Shown: positions 29,612 to 38,006 of the stretch, piece by piece
How the letters are laid out: every line of letters starts with the position of its first letter
Numbering within the stretch: the first letter of the stretch is position 1
Assembly (NCBI RefSeq): GCF_010731535.1
Contig: NZ_AP022581.1
Coordinates: forward strand, 682,001-746,000
DNA: 64,000 bases
Reading direction: 5' to 3'
Origin: Mycobacterium lacus
Lineage (GTDB): Bacteria > Actinomycetota > Actinomycetes > Mycobacteriales > Mycobacteriaceae
Position numbers and translations under genes: made by a program
The notes under the pieces: model-generated
What the model saw: the letters and a program-made list of their open reading frames with translations, nothing else
Databases searched by the model: none
Told to the model about the DNA's origin: nothing

Positions 29612-30613
29612 ATGCCACCGACCGTCGATATGGGGATTCCCGGTGCCTCGAAATCGGGGCGATCGGTCGCCGACAACCGTAAGCGGGTGCTGCTGGCGGA
29701 GCCGCGTGGCTACTGCGCGGGTGTGGATCGGGCCGTCGAGACGGTCGAACGCACCCTGGAGAAGCACGGCCCCCCCGTCTACGTGCGTCACGAGATCGTG
29801 CACAACCGGCATGTGGTTGACACCCTGGCCAAGGCCGGCGCGGTTTTCGTCGAAGACACCGACCAGGTTCCCGAGGGAGCCATCGTGGTGTTTTCCGCGC
29901 ACGGGGTGGCGCCGACGGTGTATACGGCCGCAGCCGAACGCAACCTGCGGACCATCGACGCCACGTGCCCGCTGGTCACCAAGGTGCACAACGAGGCCAG
30001 GCGTTTCGCCCGTGACGACTTCGACATCCTGCTGATCGGTCACGAGGGCCACGAGGAAGTGATCGGCACCGCCGGGGAAGCCCCCGACCATGTGCAGCTG
30101 GTCGACGGGGTGGACGCCGTCGAGCACGTCACGATCCGTGACGAGAGCAAAGTGGTCTGGCTGTCGCAGACCACGCTGTCGGTCGACGAGACCATGGAGA
30201 TCGTCGAGCGGCTGCGCGAGCGCTTCCCGAAGCTGCAGGACCCGCCCAGCGACGACATCTGTTACGCGACCCAGAATCGGCAGGTCGCGGTCAAGGCAAT
30301 GGCACCCGAGTGCGAGCTGGTGATCGTGGTCGGATCGCGCAATTCGTCGAACTCGGTGCGGCTGGTCGAGGTGGCGTTGGGCGCCGGGGCCGGGGCCGCC
30401 CACCTGGTCGACTGGGCCGACGATATCGATCCGGCGTGGCTGGCGGGTGTCACCACGGTTGGCGTCACGTCCGGGGCGTCGGTGCCCGAGGTGCTCGTGC
30501 GCGGGGTGCTGGATCGGCTGGCCGAGTGTGGCTACGACGTGGTGCAGCCAGTGACGACGGCCAACGAGACACTGGTGTTCGCACTGCCCCGCGAAATCCG
30601 GCCGGCACGCTGA
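29612..30613 (+). CDS. ispH: 4-hydroxy-3-methylbut-2-enyl diphosphate reductase
   Basis: The 333-residue IspH (LytB) catalyses the last step of the MEP pathway, giving IPP and DMAPP. The three cysteines that ligate its iron-sulfur cluster are present in [20 protein letters not shown] and [11 protein letters not shown]. It corresponds to LytB2 (Rv1110). I chose ATG 29612 ([13 protein letters not shown]) because it matches the known N-terminus; an in-frame GTG at 29585 would add nine residues. It converges on the next gene with two bases between stops. Confidence 0.96.
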   Translation: MPPTVDMGIPGASKSGRSVADNRKRVLLAEPRGYCAGVDRAVETVERTLEKHGPPVYVRHEIVHNRHVVDTLAKAGAVFVEDTDQVPEGAIVVFSAHGVAPTVYTAAAERNLRTIDATCPLVTKVHNEARRFARDDFDILLIGHEGHEEVIGTAGEAPDHVQLVDGVDAVEHVTIRDESKVVWLSQTTLSVDETMEIVERLRERFPKLQDPPSDDICYATQNRQVAVKAMAPECELVIVVGSRNSSNSVRLVEVALGAGAGAAHLVDWADDIDPAWLAGVTTVGVTSGASVPEVLVRGVLDRLAECGYDVVQPVTTANETLVFALPREIRPAR

Positions 30614-30615
30614 GG

Positions 30616-31848
30616 TCAGACGTCGTATTCCCAGGATTCAGCCGGGGGCCGGCCCTGGGACCGGCGTGGCGCCCGCGATTGGCCCCGGCGGTCCACCCGC
30701 GGTTCGTCTCGAAACTCGGCTCGAGGCTCGTCTCGGGGGGGTTGTCCGCGGTAGCGGACCCGTGAGATCGGATGGTGTGTCGGGTTGGCGCCGCCCGACC
30801 CGGGCGGCGCGGCGCGACGGCGCGGCGGCTCGTAGGGCTCGTAGGGCGGCGCGTACGGCTCGTACGTCGCGCCGTAGCGCTCGTAACGATTGAAGGGCTC
30901 GGCGGGACCTGGGGGCTCGAAGAGTCTGTCGTGGGAATCGAAGCGGCTGCTGCGCGGTGCCGGCCGCTCGTAGGGACTACGACGTGGATGTGGATCACGG
31001 CGCACCTCCCGCGGTGGCGGCGTGCGCAGATCCGGATCACCCTCTGGGCGTGACCGGCGGCGCGAGCGGCGCGGCGGGTCGGCGGCGTCGAAGTCGCGCG
31101 GGGGCGTTGCGCCTCGGCGGGTTTGGCGCCGTGGACGTTCGGGCGGCTCCGGTGTGGCCTCCAATGGCGGCCGCGCATACCGGGAACGGGTTCGGGTGGT
31201 CCGGTTGGCGGATCGTGAGCTGTGGGCCGCCCGCCTGGTCTTGGCGGGACGGGCGACCTTGTGGGCCAGTGGTGAGTCGGTGGGTGGGGCTTCGTCGGCC
31301 TGGTCGTCGGAATCGCGACCGAGGATCGAGGCCAGCTTGGCGCGCAGGCCACTCAGGCCGCTACTGAGCGACGTTCGCTCCGCGCGGGCGGTGCCGTCCT
31401 TGGTGGTCGGACTCGCCCGGTGCGACATCCCGAAATACCACCTGACCAACCCGATCAGGAGCACGCCGCCAGCGGTTCCCAGCATCAGCGGGAAACGTTC
31501 GATGAGCGGATAGCCGCAGTTGATCAGGAGGTCTTTGAGACGGCCGATCTTGCCCCCATGGAAGAGCCAATAGGCGCCGGGCACCGCGCAGAAGAGGATC
31601 AGCGGCGGCTGGATGACCGCGGTGAACACTCCCGCCTGCCGCACCGCCAGCACCGCTGCCACGCAGCCGGATAGATAGAGAGCGGCGAAGACGTGCGTCA
31701 GTTCCTTGTGACTGGCGTCGAGGGCGTACCCGACGGCAGTGGCGCCGGTGGCGATGAGGACCGCCGCCCACCACGGCACACCCGGGATACTGGGGAGGAT
31801 CGAGCGGTGGCTTGGCTCCACCACTGACCTCGCCCGCTGCGCTGACAC
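30616..31848 (-). CDS. DUF6542-type membrane protein with Arg/Pro-rich tail (Rv1111c orthologue)
   Basis: The protein has about 410 residues. The N-terminal 150 carry about four membrane helices (VPWWAAVLIATGATAVGYAL, HVFAALYLSGCVAAVLAVRQ, PPLILFCAVPGAYWLF, PLMLGTAGGVLLIGLVRWYF). The remainder is a cytosolic Arg/Pro/Tyr-rich low-complexity tail (YEPYAPPYEPYEPPRRR). Function unknown. The GTG at 31848 (MSAQRARSVVEPSHRS) is likely; the frame is open to 31974 but that part looks non-coding. Position fits Rv1111c. Confidence 0.8.
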   Translation of the reverse strand: MSAQRARSVVEPSHRSILPSIPGVPWWAAVLIATGATAVGYALDASHKELTHVFAALYLSGCVAAVLAVRQAGVFTAVIQPPLILFCAVPGAYWLFHGGKIGRLKDLLINCGYPLIERFPLMLGTAGGVLLIGLVRWYFGMSHRASPTTKDGTARAERTSLSSGLSGLRAKLASILGRDSDDQADEAPPTDSPLAHKVARPAKTRRAAHSSRSANRTTRTRSRYARPPLEATPEPPERPRRQTRRGATPPRDFDAADPPRRSRRRSRPEGDPDLRTPPPREVRRDPHPRRSPYERPAPRSSRFDSHDRLFEPPGPAEPFNRYERYGATYEPYAPPYEPYEPPRRRAAPPGSGGANPTHHPISRVRYRGQPPRDEPRAEFRDEPRVDRRGQSRAPRRSQGRPPAESWEYDV

Positions 31849-32019
31849 ATGTCGACCGTACCGGCAATAAGCCGAAAGGCGCGGATATAGCTGGCCCGGC
31901 AACGATGCGCGCCGCGTAGCGCCGTGAGGTGGAGGCGCGCAATCGAGCTCTGGGCAGGTCGCGTTGACCTGCATTTCCCGGCAGCTCCGAGACCGCCGGG
32001 GCCGGGGCCTTTCGCCGTT

Positions 32020-32367
32020 TCAGCTCACCTCGCGCCGGACGAATTCGTCGAGCACCTGACGTGACAGTTTGGAGATGCTCATCTTGCGCGCCTTGGCGAT
32101 CTCCTCAAGCCGTGCCCGGGTGGTCTCAGAGACCCGGACCTGAACGACTGGTGAGTGCTTGCGACCGCCGGACAAGGACTTGCCCCCGGGGATGAGGTTT
32201 CGCGCCCGTGCCTTGGCCAACACGTCGGCCGCGATGTCGTCAGCACGCACGTCGGTGAGCCGTTCGCCGTCGACAATGACCTCTTCCTCGGCCAGGTTGA
32301 CGTCTTCAACCACGGTGTCGTCGCCGAAGTGGATTGTGGCGGGGTCAATGTGGTGGTGCTTGCTCAT
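32020..32367 (-). CDS. Ribbon-helix-helix antitoxin of a toxin-first TA pair
   Basis: The 115-residue protein has an acidic N-terminal region (DDTVVEDVNLAEEEVIVDGERLTDVRADD) and a C-terminal ribbon-helix-helix segment (VVQVRVSETTRARLEEIAKARKMSISKLSRQVLDEFVRREV). The C-terminal part would bind DNA and the acidic part would bind a basic toxin. It begins four bases after the frame of the decayed toxin ends. With the toxin broken, it may persist as an orphan regulator or antitoxin. Confidence 0.8.
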   Translation of the reverse strand: MSKHHHIDPATIHFGDDTVVEDVNLAEEEVIVDGERLTDVRADDIAADVLAKARARNLIPGGKSLSGGRKHSPVVQVRVSETTRARLEEIAKARKMSISKLSRQVLDEFVRREVS

Positions 32368-32370
32368 GAT

Positions 32371-32603
32371 TCACCAGTTCTTTTGGTAGGGGGTGGGCCT
32401 GGCGTGAATGGCAATCCAGAGGTCGGCTTCGCGGTCATCGGCCACGAGGATGATTTCGTAGCGCATGCCGCGTTCGTCGGTGCCGATAAAGTAGGCGCGG
32501 TTTTCGTCGATCAGCTGGGCATCCCGGCAGTGCGGAGCGCGGCGAGCAGGTTGCGTTTGTTGATCCGTTTCCGGGCTTTCGCTGTGAGCTTGATCCGCGC
32601 CAT
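32371..32603 (-). pseudogene. Toxin of the TA pair, disrupted by a 1-base frameshift
   Basis: ATG 32603 opens MARIKLTAKARKRINKRNLL AALRTAGMPS and hits a stop at about 32511. Restoring one missing base in the codon after AGMP joins it to the downstream frame QLIDENRAYFIGTDERGM ... IAIHARPTPYQKNW, giving a basic protein of about 77 residues directly upstream of the antitoxin. The family cannot be named; size, charge and position fit a toxin. A TTG-initiated frame from 32619 reads through the second half but carries an unlike N-terminus. A sequencing error cannot be excluded. Confidence 0.65.
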
Positions 32604-32617
32604 TGTATCGAATATGC

Positions 32618-32659
32618 AATACATACCCCGCTATGTCAACGGATATGTATTATATATCC
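32618..32659. promoter_or_regulatory. AT-rich palindromic operator/promoter of the TA pair
   Basis: AATACATA at 32618-32625 and TATGTATT at 32644-32651 are perfect inverted repeats. A second palindrome, GGATAT...ATATCC, covers 32641-32659. They lie just upstream of the toxin ATG in an AT-rich patch, as expected for autoregulation by a ribbon-helix-helix antitoxin. Confidence 0.6.
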
Positions 32660-32878
32660 GACGGACATGCACCCCCTGGTGCTCGACGACGGCTCGGCCG
32701 AAGTCGATCTCACCCCGGCGACTTCGGCCCCTTCGATCGCTCAGCGGCTGGTCGCAGTGGGCGCGGACAGTTTCCGGCATGAGACGCGTACTGCGCGGTT
32801 CGGCGTCGACGTCTCGGCTTCGGAAGGCGAGCAGCCTGGCCCGCCCGCGTCGTCGTTGCGCCCTAGACTTGGCTCCCT

Positions 32879-33952
32879 GTGAGCCTGAGCCTGGGAATCG
32901 TCGGTCTGCCCAACGTCGGCAAGTCGACCCTGTTCAACGCGCTGACGCGGAACAACGTGGTGGCGGCGAACTATCCGTTCGCGACGATCGAACCGAACGA
33001 GGGCGTCGTTTCGCTGCCCGATCCGCGTCTGGACAGGCTGGCCGAGCTATTCGGATCGGAGCGCATCGTCGCGGCGCCGGTGACGTTTGTCGACATCGCC
33101 GGCCTGGTCAAGGGCGCATCCGAGGGCGCCGGGCTGGGCAACAAGTTCCTGGCCCATATCCGCGAATGCGACGCCATCTGTCAGGTGGTGCGCGTGTTCT
33201 CCGATGACGATGTGACGCATGTCACCGGACAGGTGGATCCCAAATCCGACATCGAAACCGTCGAGACCGAGCTGATCCTGGCCGACCTGCAGACCCTCGA
33301 GCGCGCCTTGCCGAGGCTGGCCAAGGAAGCCCGCACCAACAAGGAGCGCAAACCGGCCTACGACGCGGCGCTGACAGCGCAAGAGCTGCTCGATAGCGGG
33401 ACGACGCTGTTCGCCGCGGGTGTGGATCGCTCGCTGTTGCGGGAGCTGAACCTGCTGACCACCAAGCCGTTCCTGTACGTCTTCAATGCCGACGAGGGGG
33501 TGCTGACCGACGCCGCGCGGGTCGCCGAGCTGCGCCAGCTTGTCGCCCCCGCGGACGCGGTGTTCCTGGACGCCGCCATCGAGTCCGAGCTGTCCGAGCT
33601 CGACGACGAGTCGGCCGCCGAGCTGCTGGAGTCGATCGGGCAGACCGAGCGGGGTCTGGATGCGTTGGCGCGGGCCGGTTTTCACACGTTGAAGCTGCAG
33701 ACCTTCCTGACGGCGGGTCCGAAAGAGGCGCGGGCGTGGGTGATCCACCAGGGCGACACCGCGCCGAAGGCGGCCGGGGTGATCCACTCCGACTTCGAAA
33801 AGGGGTTCATCAAGGCCGAGGTCGTGTCCTATGACGACCTCATCGCCGCCGGGTCCATGGCGGCGGCCAAGGCCGCCGGCAAGGTCCGGATGGAGGGCAA
33901 GGACTACGTGATGGCCGACGGCGATGTGGTCGAGTTCCGTTTCAATGTGTAG
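32879..33952 (+). CDS. ychF: Redox-regulated ATPase/GTP-binding protein YchF (Obg family)
   Basis: The 357-residue P-loop protein has G1 GLPNVGKSTLFNAL, the G3 segment DIAGLVKGASEGAGLGNKFL, and a C-terminal TGS-like domain (FLTAGPKEARAWVIHQGDTAP ... MADGDVVEFRFNV). YchF/OLA1 prefers ATP and associates with ribosomes. The GTG start gives the same N-terminus as Rv1112 (MSLSLGIVGLPNVGKS). Confidence 0.96.
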   Translation: MSLSLGIVGLPNVGKSTLFNALTRNNVVAANYPFATIEPNEGVVSLPDPRLDRLAELFGSERIVAAPVTFVDIAGLVKGASEGAGLGNKFLAHIRECDAICQVVRVFSDDDVTHVTGQVDPKSDIETVETELILADLQTLERALPRLAKEARTNKERKPAYDAALTAQELLDSGTTLFAAGVDRSLLRELNLLTTKPFLYVFNADEGVLTDAARVAELRQLVAPADAVFLDAAIESELSELDDESAAELLESIGQTERGLDALARAGFHTLKLQTFLTAGPKEARAWVIHQGDTAPKAAGVIHSDFEKGFIKAEVVSYDDLIAAGSMAAAKAAGKVRMEGKDYVMADGDVVEFRFNV

Positions 33953-33972
33953 CAGATGAGACACGGCGTAAG

Positions 33973-33988
33973 GTAGGCATATACCTAC
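33973..33988. promoter_or_regulatory. Inverted-repeat operator of the phd/vapC-like module
   Basis: GTAGG (33973-33977) and CCTAC (33984-33988) flank CATATA immediately upstream of the antitoxin ribosome site. The placement is that expected for an autoregulatory operator overlapping the promoter. Confidence 0.5.
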
Positions 33989-34004
33989 TATGAGGGAGCT
34001 AGCC

Positions 34005-34241
34005 GTGGCCACGATGTCTGCTCAAGAGTTCAACCGCGACGTCAGCGCCGCGAAGCGTGCGGCGGCCGACGGTCCGGTCATCATCACCGACCGTGGCAAG
34101 CCCGCGTTCGTGCTGCTCACGGTCGAGGAATTCGAACGCATCACGGATAAGCGGACGATCGTGGACTGGCTGCAACTCGACGAGGACATCGAATTCGAGC
34201 CCGTGCCGCTTCGCTCGCTGCCGCGGGCAGCGGATCTGTGA
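34005..34241 (+). CDS. Phd/YefM-type antitoxin
   Basis: The product of about 78 residues (MATMSAQEFNRDVSAAKRAAADGPVIITDRGKPAFVLLTVEEFERI) has the Phd/YefM fold pattern: N-terminal DNA-binding part and a C-terminal toxin-binding tail (WLQLDEDIEFEPV). The GTG at 34005 follows GAGGGAG at ideal spacing; an ATG at 33990 in frame would add five residues. Its TGA overlaps the start of the PIN toxin gene as GTGA. Confidence 0.88.
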   Translation: MATMSAQEFNRDVSAAKRAAADGPVIITDRGKPAFVLLTVEEFERITDKRTIVDWLQLDEDIEFEPVPLRSLPRAADL

Positions 34242-34657
34242 ACCATCTGCTCGACACCAACGTCGTCAGCGAGCTCCGAAAACGGCCAGGGGTGATCGAC
34301 TCGCGCGTGCTCGCATGGGCCGTCGCGCGACCCGCGTACGAGCTGTTCATCAGTGTCATCACCGTGATGGAGATCGAACTCGGCATCCTCCGCCTGGAGC
34401 GCCGCAACCCCGAGCAGGGGGCGGTGCTGCGCCGGTGGTTTGAGGGCGGCGTGCTCGTTGGATTTGCCGATCGCATCCTGTCGGTGGACGTCGGCGTGGC
34501 CCGTCGCGCGGCGCGGCTGCACGTGCCTGACCCGAAGCCGGAGCGTGATGCCTACATCGCGGCGACCGCGCTCGAGCTTGGATTGATCGTTGCAACTCGG
34601 AACGTCGCCGATTTCGAACCCATCGGCGTGGCCCTGGTCAACCCCTGGACGTACTGA
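34238..34657 (+). CDS. PIN-domain toxin (VapC/FitB-like)
   Basis: The 139-residue PIN ribonuclease carries the acidic active-site residues in LLDTNVVSELR, VMEIELGIL and PERDAYIAATA. The residues around the first Asp (LDTNVVSE) are like FitB-type toxins, which fit with a Phd-type partner. It is translationally coupled to the upstream antitoxin. This module is separate from vapBC32 and I do not recall it at this site in M. tuberculosis. Confidence 0.9.
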   Translation: MNHLLDTNVVSELRKRPGVIDSRVLAWAVARPAYELFISVITVMEIELGILRLERRNPEQGAVLRRWFEGGVLVGFADRILSVDVGVARRAARLHVPDPKPERDAYIAATALELGLIVATRNVADFEPIGVALVNPWTY

Positions 34658-34808
34658 GCGGAGAGGTTGTTCGGCGTCGGAGCTCGGTGGAGTTCCGCTT
34701 CGACGTATAGCGGGGCTCATGCCAGCAGTTCGCGGGAAGGATCCGAGACCACGTTGGCGTAGCATCAGTAACAGCATCAATTGGTGCTGGGTCTGATTCG
34801 AGGTCACG

Positions 34809-35006
34809 GTGAGAACAACAATCACACTTGACGACGCGCTAGTCGACCGAGCCGCCGAACTGACCGGGATTCGGGAGAGGTCCGCGCTGGTGCGCGCAGG
34901 TCTCGAGACGTTGATCCGGGTCGAGAGCGCGCGCAGGCTCGCCGCGCTCGGAGGTTCGGATCCGGCTGCGACGGCGGCACCGCGCCGGCGCGGTCGCAGC
35001 GCATGA
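34809..35006 (+). CDS. vapB32: VapB32-type antitoxin
   Basis: The 65-residue protein (MRTTITLDDALVDRAAELTG ...) is a VapB with an N-terminal DNA-binding region and a C-terminal toxin-binding tail, very like Rv1113 in length and sequence pattern (RVESARRLAALGGSDPAATAAPRRR). GTG start. The end overlaps vapC by four bases (ATGA). Confidence 0.92.
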   Translation: MRTTITLDDALVDRAAELTGIRERSALVRAGLETLIRVESARRLAALGGSDPAATAAPRRRGRSA

Positions 35007-35374
35007 TCCTGGTCGACACATCGATATGGATTGACCACCTTCATACAGCGGAACCCGCGTTGGTGGACTTACTTGGGCGAGCCGAGGTCGGCTGCCATCG
35101 GTTCGTCATCGAGGAGTTGGCCCTGGGGTCGATCAAGCGACGGATCGAAGTCCTCGAACTCCTCGGCCAACTCAGCGCCTTTCCCGCTCTGACTCATGAT
35201 GAAGTATTGAAACTCGTTGACGGAAAGCGCCTTTGGGGTCATGGGCTGAGCTCCGTCGACGCACACCTCCTTGGTTCGGTCGCGGTGGTGTCAGGAGCCA
35301 AACTGTGGACTCGCGACAAGCGGCTCGTTGCGGTCAGTCGGCAGCTAGGGGTCGAATTCGACGCCGACCAGTGA
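35003..35374 (+). CDS. vapC32: VapC32-type PIN ribonuclease toxin
   Basis: The 123-residue PIN protein has acidic residues in ILVDTSIWIDHL, VIEELALGS, LSSVDAHLLGSVAV and LWTRDKRL. It corresponds to Rv1114 in place and pattern. VapC toxins cut tRNA or rRNA when freed from VapB. The catalytic set is intact, so the module should be functional. Confidence 0.93.
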   Translation: MILVDTSIWIDHLHTAEPALVDLLGRAEVGCHRFVIEELALGSIKRRIEVLELLGQLSAFPALTHDEVLKLVDGKRLWGHGLSSVDAHLLGSVAVVSGAKLWTRDKRLVAVSRQLGVEFDADQ

Positions 35375-35427
35375 TGTGGTTCGGGGGTTGTCGCTGCAGC
35401 ACGGACTCGTGTGGTGTCCATGTGCAC

Positions 35428-35628
35428 TTTGCACAGGAGAGCGAAGGCGTTTGACGCGGCGTTCTCGACGGATGAGTTGCCGAAGACGGTGCTGACACCT
35501 ACAACCTCGATGGATGGCTCAGCGGCGACCAGTAGCCAGGCGAGGGCAGCCGCGTCGTCCACACCCATATCGGTGCCGACCAAGATTTGGGTAATGGGAA
35601 CCGGCCCTCCGAAATCGCCAGCCGACAT
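35428..35628 (-). pseudogene. Nucleoside hydrolase N-terminal fragment
   Basis: Reading from 35628, the frame encodes PITQILVGTDMGVDDAAALAWLL, then EVVGVSTVFGNSSVENAASN, which is the start of an inosine-uridine-type nucleoside hydrolase including the calcium-binding Asp cluster (Met replaces the usual Pro in DPGxDD). After about residue 67 the similarity stops near 35428, short of the vapC32 end. A full enzyme is about 310 residues, so roughly three quarters is missing. The rest of 35375-36008 holds no gene I recognise. Confidence 0.75.
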
Positions 35629-36008
35629 CGTCTCCGAAGAGAAGTTGCGTATCAAGGCGCTCCTGGCGGTCACCGTCGCGCACGGCGCGCAGACCCGGTT
35701 GCAGCGGTCACCGAGTACTCGAGAACCGGCTGAACCGTGCGCGACGTCACCCACGCGAGCCACGCCCTTAGCAGCGGGCGCCGCAGGGTTCCCGGGGCAC
35801 GCGGTGGATGAGCAAATGTCGATTTGCGAACCCAATCGAACTCGGGCTCGACGGGAGGTTATTTGCGCAGCTCAGGCAGCTGATCACTCCCTGCCCGGCG
35901 ATTTAGTTCGTGTTTGCCATTAACGATAGAATCAATTCTTTGCAATACGTATGTGCTGATGTGATATTCGCGCCGTATATGCGGCTCAGGCCATTTGCTA
36001 ATTAAAAC

Positions 36009-36566
36009 GTGACACCTGTCACAAACTTTGATTTCCTATGGATATTGTTGGTAGCGTTCGCGCCCATGATTGCTCTTGCAACGCTATTGGCGCTCGTTAA
36101 TCAGGTGTCCGGGACTCCGTATATTCCGGGTGGCGATTCTCCCGCCGGGACCGACTGTTCAGGGCTGGCTTCGTGGGTATCGAATGCGGCGACCGACCGG
36201 CCCGTTTTCGGCGATAGGTTCAACACCGGGAATGAGGAGGCCGCTCTGGTGGCGCGCGGCTTTCAATACGGGACCGCACCCGATGCCTTGGTCATCGGTT
36301 GGAACGGCCGGCACACGGCGGTGACCTTGCCCGATGGGACGCCCGTTTCCAGTGGTGAGCGCGGCGGGGTGCGCATCGGTGGCGGGGGCGCCTACCAGGC
36401 TCAGTTCACGCATCATATGTATCTGCCGATGGATCCCGAGCAGATTGACGCCGAATTGCCGCCACCCGATGCGGCCGCGGTTCTGGTCGACGCCGTCGAG
36501 CCCGAACCACCGGCGCCGGCGCCCGATCCAGCGCCTGTTGGTGACCCCGAAATCGCGAATACGTAA
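36009..36566 (+). CDS. NlpC/P60-like exported or membrane-anchored hydrolase
   Basis: The 185-residue protein starts with a hydrophobic segment (FLWILLVAFAPMIALATLLALV), then an NlpC/P60-like domain with the Cys in PAGTDCSGLASWV and a candidate His in NGRHTAVTLPDG, and a Pro/Ala-rich C-terminus. Family members cleave peptidoglycan stem peptides; whether this shortened domain is active is unclear. The GTG start has no clear ribosome site; ATG 36067 is an alternative. It sits in a patch that is clearly more AT-rich than its surroundings, which suggests acquisition. Confidence 0.7.
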   Translation: MTPVTNFDFLWILLVAFAPMIALATLLALVNQVSGTPYIPGGDSPAGTDCSGLASWVSNAATDRPVFGDRFNTGNEEAALVARGFQYGTAPDALVIGWNGRHTAVTLPDGTPVSSGERGGVRIGGGGAYQAQFTHHMYLPMDPEQIDAELPPPDAAAVLVDAVEPEPPAPAPDPAPVGDPEIANT

Positions 36567-36748
36567 CAAATCCGCGCACCAATGACATGACCCATATAAC
36601 ACGCATTCTGCGATATGGATCACAGTTATCGGTCCGAATATCCTAATTTGCAGCCACGTCCGCTATCGCCCACAATTTGTGGGATAGGCCACAACGGCGT
36701 GCGGGACCATTATCCGCACGCGACCGGGTGGGATAAGCTCAACGGGCA

Positions 36749-37072
36749 ATGATCTTTATCGTCGTCAAGTTCGAGACCAAGCCCGAGTGGACCGAGCGCT
36801 GGCCGGATCTGGTCGCGCCGTTCACCGCGGCCACTCGCGCCGAGCCGGGCAACCTGTGGTTCGAGTGGTCGCGCAGCCTGGACAACCCGGCGGAGTACGT
36901 CCTGGTCGAAGCCTTCCGCGACGGTGAGGCGGGCAGCGTCCACGTCAACAGCGAGCACTTCAAGCGCGCCATGGCCGAGCTGCCGCAGGCACTGGTGTCG
37001 ACGCCCAAGATCGTCAGCCAGACCGTCGACGCGACGGGTTGGTCGGCGATGGGCGAGATGTCGGTCGACTAA
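36749..37072 (+). CDS. Antibiotic biosynthesis monooxygenase (ABM) domain protein (Rv1117 orthologue)
   Basis: The 107-residue protein (MIFIVVKFETKPEWTERWPDLVAPFTAATRAEPGNLWFEW) is a single dimeric alpha-beta-barrel ABM domain. The family includes quinol monooxygenases and haem-degrading enzymes; the substrate here is unknown. It converges on the YiiX-like gene with a four-base overlap. Confidence 0.88.
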   Translation: MIFIVVKFETKPEWTERWPDLVAPFTAATRAEPGNLWFEWSRSLDNPAEYVLVEAFRDGEAGSVHVNSEHFKRAMAELPQALVSTPKIVSQTVDATGWSAMGEMSVD

Positions 37073-37764
37073 CCGACGACAACTTCGATTTCAGCGCCCA
37101 GCTGGTAACCCGGCGCCAGCGGAAGCGTGTCGCCGCTCCAGAACTTGCCCGGGTCGAACCAATTCGCGTCCTTGTGGGTGACGAGCAGTCCCATTTCCTC
37201 GTAGGTGATGGCCACCGTCTCCGCGCAGTACGCCGTCTGAAGTCCCATCGTGCGTCGCTGCGCCTTGCGCCGTTGCGTCTGTTCGCGAACCTTCTTGTCC
37301 ACCAATGGAATTCCTCTTATCCAGTCGTTGATGGTCGGGAGCCGGCCGCGCAGCCACCGGCCGGTCAGCCGAGCGGTGGTCGGGAACGCGGTGCCGTCCA
37401 TCCGCGCAATGACCCGCAGCAGCTTGTCTTCCTGTTCGCGGCTGGCGTACGGCGTCAGCTGACGCAACCAGCACCGCTGGTGGTAGCGCCCGGTCCACTG
37501 CTCGACGGCTTGGCGGAGATCGTTGAGCTGCACGCCGCGGTGGAAGGTGGCGGTCCAGATGTCGAGCAGCTTGTCGCCCAGCTCCGCATGCCAGATCAAC
37601 GGTGGCAAATCGTCGATGGCCACCGTCATGCCGACGTGGTTCACCGGGGCGTTTGTCAGGGTCTGGATGGCGCGGTCGGGTCGTGAGCCGCCCCGAAACA
37701 GCCAGAGGTCGCCGGTCCGGGTTTCGTTCAGCGCTTGGTCCAGGGTCAGCGTGCTCGAGTCCAC
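37069..37764 (-). CDS. YiiX-like permuted NlpC/P60 (LRAT-type) hydrolase (Rv1118c orthologue)
   Basis: The 231-residue protein has His in PVNHVGMTV near residue 42 and Cys in AYCAETVAITYEEMG near residue 184, the order of the circularly permuted NlpC/P60 (YiiX/LRAT) group. These are predicted thiol hydrolases acting on lipid or peptide bonds; no substrate is known here. It diverges from the small membrane protein gene at 37797. Confidence 0.78.
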   Translation of the reverse strand: MDSSTLTLDQALNETRTGDLWLFRGGSRPDRAIQTLTNAPVNHVGMTVAIDDLPPLIWHAELGDKLLDIWTATFHRGVQLNDLRQAVEQWTGRYHQRCWLRQLTPYASREQEDKLLRVIARMDGTAFPTTARLTGRWLRGRLPTINDWIRGIPLVDKKVREQTQRRKAQRRTMGLQTAYCAETVAITYEEMGLLVTHKDANWFDPGKFWSGDTLPLAPGYQLGAEIEVVVG

Positions 37765-37796
37765 CCCAGCACTTTAGGCAGAGATAGCCTGTCGTC

Positions 37797-38006
37797 ATGC
37801 GCAACATGTGGAAGTGGATCGGCCTGGCCGGTGTCGCGGGCGTCGTCGCCGGCGGTGCGCTGGTGGTGCGCGATCAACGAAAGCGGCGCGCGTATACGGC
37901 CGACGAGATCCGGGCCCGGCTGCACCAACGATTGGCCGAATCCGACGGGCAGGGCTATCAATCCAGGTCGGGGTCGGGTGTGGGCTCGACCGCGAACAAG
38001 CGATAG
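37797..38006 (+). CDS. Small single-pass membrane protein
   Basis: The 69-residue protein has one N-terminal helix ([20 protein letters not shown]), then a basic cytosolic stretch [24 protein letters not shown]. The sequence pattern is that of small conserved mycobacterial proteins; function unknown. Its last 49 bases overlap the end of the convergent cyclase gene. Confidence 0.7.
   Translation: MRNMWKWIGLAGVAGVVAGGALVVRDQRKRRAYTADEIRARLHQRLAESDGQGYQSRSGSGVGSTANKR

Noticed and set aside
32667..32882. 71-codon plus-strand frame before ychF
   Set aside because: No ribosome site or domain; it covers the ychF promoter region.
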